From: an uncultured Eubacteriales bacterium
GTDB lineage: Bacteria > Bacillota > Clostridia > Monoglobales > Monoglobaceae
Assembly: GCA_900545865.1 (NCBI GenBank)
Contig: URAN01000057.1
Location: 1 to 18,971 of the forward strand
Direction of reading: 5' to 3'
DNA length: 18,971 nucleotides
Shown here: one piece after another, positions 17,241 to 18,971 of the stretch
Layout: every line of letters starts with the position of its first letter
Position numbering within the stretch: position 1 is the stretch's first letter
Notes under the pieces: model-generated
Databases searched by the model: none
Seen by the model: only the letters and a program-made list of their open reading frames with translations
What the model was told of the DNA's origin: nothing
Position numbers and translations under genes: made by a program

Positions 17241-18791
17241 TTAAAACGCGTCGACTATTTCTTTGTCACAAAACGGTATAGCCGGCAAGCCTGCGCGACT
17301 GAATATATTCGTGACATACCAATCTTCGTAACAATATCTTATCGCCGTGGCATTCTCTATCATCTCTTTGAACTCATCGCGTTTTTCCTCGCTCTCTTTC
17401 TCAATATCGGTATAAACAAAGTCGTTTTCTATCCAAAACATAACCGGTTTCCACTCGTCACCATGTTTTAATTCCATATTCAATATCGGGCTTTGGTTTG
17501 TCAATAAACCGCCGTATGTATCGTCAAAATAAACTCTTATCACTCCGTCCTTGCGAACCGCACGGTTAAATCTCGGACTTTTCCACGCTATGTCCGCACT
17601 GTACAGAACCGACAAGGCACAATTTGCAAGCCTTTTTCCGACCACGCTTTTGTTTCTCGGGTGAATGTCGCACATCTCGCCCGAATCGCCGATGCTTATC
17701 ATATACACATTATCATCGTGCGAAAGCTCATCTTGCGCACAGCGAATCTCCGCACTCGTGCAAACCTCGTGCTTGCCCTCCCACCGCGTATAGTCAAACG
17801 GCGCAATCTGAACGGTAAAAATCGGCATTTCGGGGTTTAAAAGATCGCGCCGCCAAGTATTTTCAAGCATCCGAAATCCCGTTTTATATCGCGCTTTTAT
17901 ATTGGGGTTCGGATAATTCCTGTCGCTTTCGCCCTGATACCACAACATCGCGCTTACGTTAAATGGAATAATCGTCTTGAACATCGATTCATACAGCGCA
18001 CCGTATGCGCTCGGGTTATACGGATTTGTCCTGTCCGTCACACCCTTGATTTCGGGAAAACCCACCGTGCCGCCGTCGGGGGTTATTCGACAGAGTTTCT
18101 CTCTCACTTTTTCATACTCGACCGCCTTTTGATAATACTCCTCCGTTTTGTTGGCGTTTTTTATGTTTATAAGCTCTTTTACATCACAAATGCTGTCGTC
18201 CGCGTTTAACATTTCGTTTTCGTCAAGCCATTGAAAAACACTCGTTCCGCCCCAGTTACACTCGATGATTCCAATCGGAACATCAATGTTTTCGGCAAGC
18301 CTTTTTGCAAAATGAAAACCGACAGCCGACAAATCCAAGCCGTTGTCAAAATCGGCGTTTCGCCACGGCTTGTCGACACATTCAACCTCTTTAAACGCCC
18401 AGCCTATCGTATCATAACCCGGCATCGGCCGCCGCGGAACGGTGAAAAAGCGTATATCGTATTTTTCCGCGGTTTTAAGTTCGGTCATACAATCATTTGT
18501 TACCGAAAGCGGCATTTCCATATTCGATTGCCCTGCCGCGATAAAGACCTCGCCGATACCGACATTGTTTATTACAACCTCGTTATCGCCCGTAACGGTC
18601 AGGGTATAATTCCTGCCGACCCCGACCGCGCCGAGCGTAATCAAAAATTTTTCATCCTTTGCCACAATCTCGGCGCGGCTTTCGCCTATTTGTGCCGAAA
18701 TTTTTTCGCCTTTTCGGCACGTTCCGAATATTCGGATGTCCTCATTTCTCCGAAAAATCATATTATCCGTAAAAATACTTGCAAGTTTCAT
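17241..18791 (-). CDS. SASA-family (sialate O-acetylesterase-like) carbohydrate esterase
   Basis: 516 aa from the ATG at 18791, with GAGAGG seven bases upstream. A TTG five codons earlier (18806) is less likely. There is no signal peptide. The SGNH-type hydrolase blocks are clear: AGQSNMEM with catalytic Ser89, CNWGGTSVFQW (about 178-188), LWYQGESD (283-290), and DIHPRN with Asp375 and His377 completing the triad. The family removes O-acetyl groups from sialic acids or from plant-type glycans. No sialidase or sialic acid catabolic gene is near, and a beta-mannosidase-like enzyme is, so deacetylation of imported plant oligosaccharides is more likely here. The length is usual for the family. 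It is transcribed towards the AraC gene from an A/T-rich upstream region and may be co-regulated, but no shared operator is visible. Confidence 0.88.
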   Translation of the reverse strand: MKLASIFTDNMIFRRNEDIRIFGTCRKGEKISAQIGESRAEIVAKDEKFLITLGAVGVGRNYTLTVTGDNEVVINNVGIGEVFIAAGQSNMEMPLSVTNDCMTELKTAEKYDIRFFTVPRRPMPGYDTIGWAFKEVECVDKPWRNADFDNGLDLSAVGFHFAKRLAENIDVPIGIIECNWGGTSVFQWLDENEMLNADDSICDVKELINIKNANKTEEYYQKAVEYEKVREKLCRITPDGGTVGFPEIKGVTDRTNPYNPSAYGALYESMFKTIIPFNVSAMLWYQGESDRNYPNPNIKARYKTGFRMLENTWRRDLLNPEMPIFTVQIAPFDYTRWEGKHEVCTSAEIRCAQDELSHDDNVYMISIGDSGEMCDIHPRNKSVVGKRLANCALSVLYSADIAWKSPRFNRAVRKDGVIRVYFDDTYGGLLTNQSPILNMELKHGDEWKPVMFWIENDFVYTDIEKESEEKRDEFKEMIENATAIRYCYEDWYVTNIFSRAGLPAIPFCDKEIVDAF

Positions 18792-18923
18792 AAAGTTTCC
18801 TCTCAATAATTTATTTTTTATTTTTATGTTATATATTAATATAGTTATTTTTCATATGTTATTGATGTACGTATCAAAAATATAAAATATATTTATTATA
18901 TCGCCGCCCCCTCGTCAACGCTC
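18792..18923. other. A/T-rich upstream region of the esterase gene
   Basis: Most of this stretch (to about 18900) is strongly A/T-rich and should contain the esterase promoter on the minus strand. TTGATA at 18872-18877 could be a -35 box, but no good -10 box stands at 16-18 nt. TATAAT at 18895-18900 has no fitting -35 upstream. The remaining 23 bases are G/C-rich and lead into the terminal inverted repeat. No open frame is seen. Confidence 0.45.
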
Positions 18924-18971
18924 GCTTTGCTTGCTCGAATTTTATCACGATAAAATTCGAGCAAGCAAAGC
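18924..18971. repeat. 23-bp perfect inverted repeat at the window edge
   Basis: Positions 18924-18946 and 18949-18971 are exact complements around the two bases AC. Each arm contains GCTTTGC, TTGCTCG and AATTTTATC. The window ends exactly at the outer end, so the stem may continue. It could be a strong two-way terminator or an end of a dispersed element. The T-rich part lies inside the stem next to the tiny loop, which is unlike an ordinary terminator. Confidence 0.75.

Noticed and set aside
1..18971. CRISPR array, insertion sequence or prophage
   Set aside because: No regularly spaced repeats, transposase, integrase or phage genes are visible; the tRNA shows no duplicated 3' end that would mark an integration site.

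Overview
The window reads as a piece of a Gram-positive Clostridia chromosome, probably an uncultured gut or rumen type. The support is: S-layer homology (SLH) wall-anchoring domains, strong AGGAGG-type ribosome sites, A/T-rich consensus promoters, a tRNA-Leu with an encoded CCA end, and intergenic repeats of the 'AATGCAGAATT' kind that I recall from such genomes. The species cannot be named from this sequence alone.

Layout. At the left edge, on the minus strand, lies tRNA-Leu(UAG) with a near-perfect promoter (192-220), a repeat-containing leader and an intrinsic terminator (6-27). From about 16.1 kb down to 0.3 kb, six large genes run head to tail on the minus strand. In transcription order they are: a secreted clan GH-A glycosidase (14243-16099); a larger multidomain paralogue with a LamG-like N-terminus and a CBM9-like C-terminus (10674-14225); a 1106-aa secreted protein of three LamG-like jelly-roll modules plus Ig-like domains (7105-10425); a protein with three C-terminal SLH domains (5363-7027); a protein with N-terminal SLH domains and a long unassigned beta-rich body (2713-5349); and a cytoplasmic GH2 beta-mannosidase-like enzyme (313-2679). 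A 248-bp gap with a structured repeat divides the series, so it may be two transcription units.

Upstream and divergent is an AraC-family regulator (16358-17185, plus strand) with its own good sigma-A promoter. The shared regulatory region holds two abutting perfect palindromes (16146-16187), the best operator candidates in the window. Convergent with the regulator is a cytoplasmic SASA/sialate-O-acetylesterase-like enzyme (17241-18791). The window ends exactly at the end of a 23-bp perfect inverted repeat.

How the parts may work together (inference): the AraC protein senses a sugar and controls a locus in which two related secreted glycosidases cut a polysaccharide, the jelly-roll protein and the CBM9-like module bind it, and the two SLH proteins hold the machinery at the wall. 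Imported oligosaccharides would then be deacetylated by the esterase and trimmed by the GH2 enzyme inside the cell. The substrate is unknown; a beta-mannose-containing, acetylated plant glycan is the simplest guess. No transporter is in the window. The least described parts are the GH-A pair, the jelly-roll protein and the two SLH proteins of opposite architecture.
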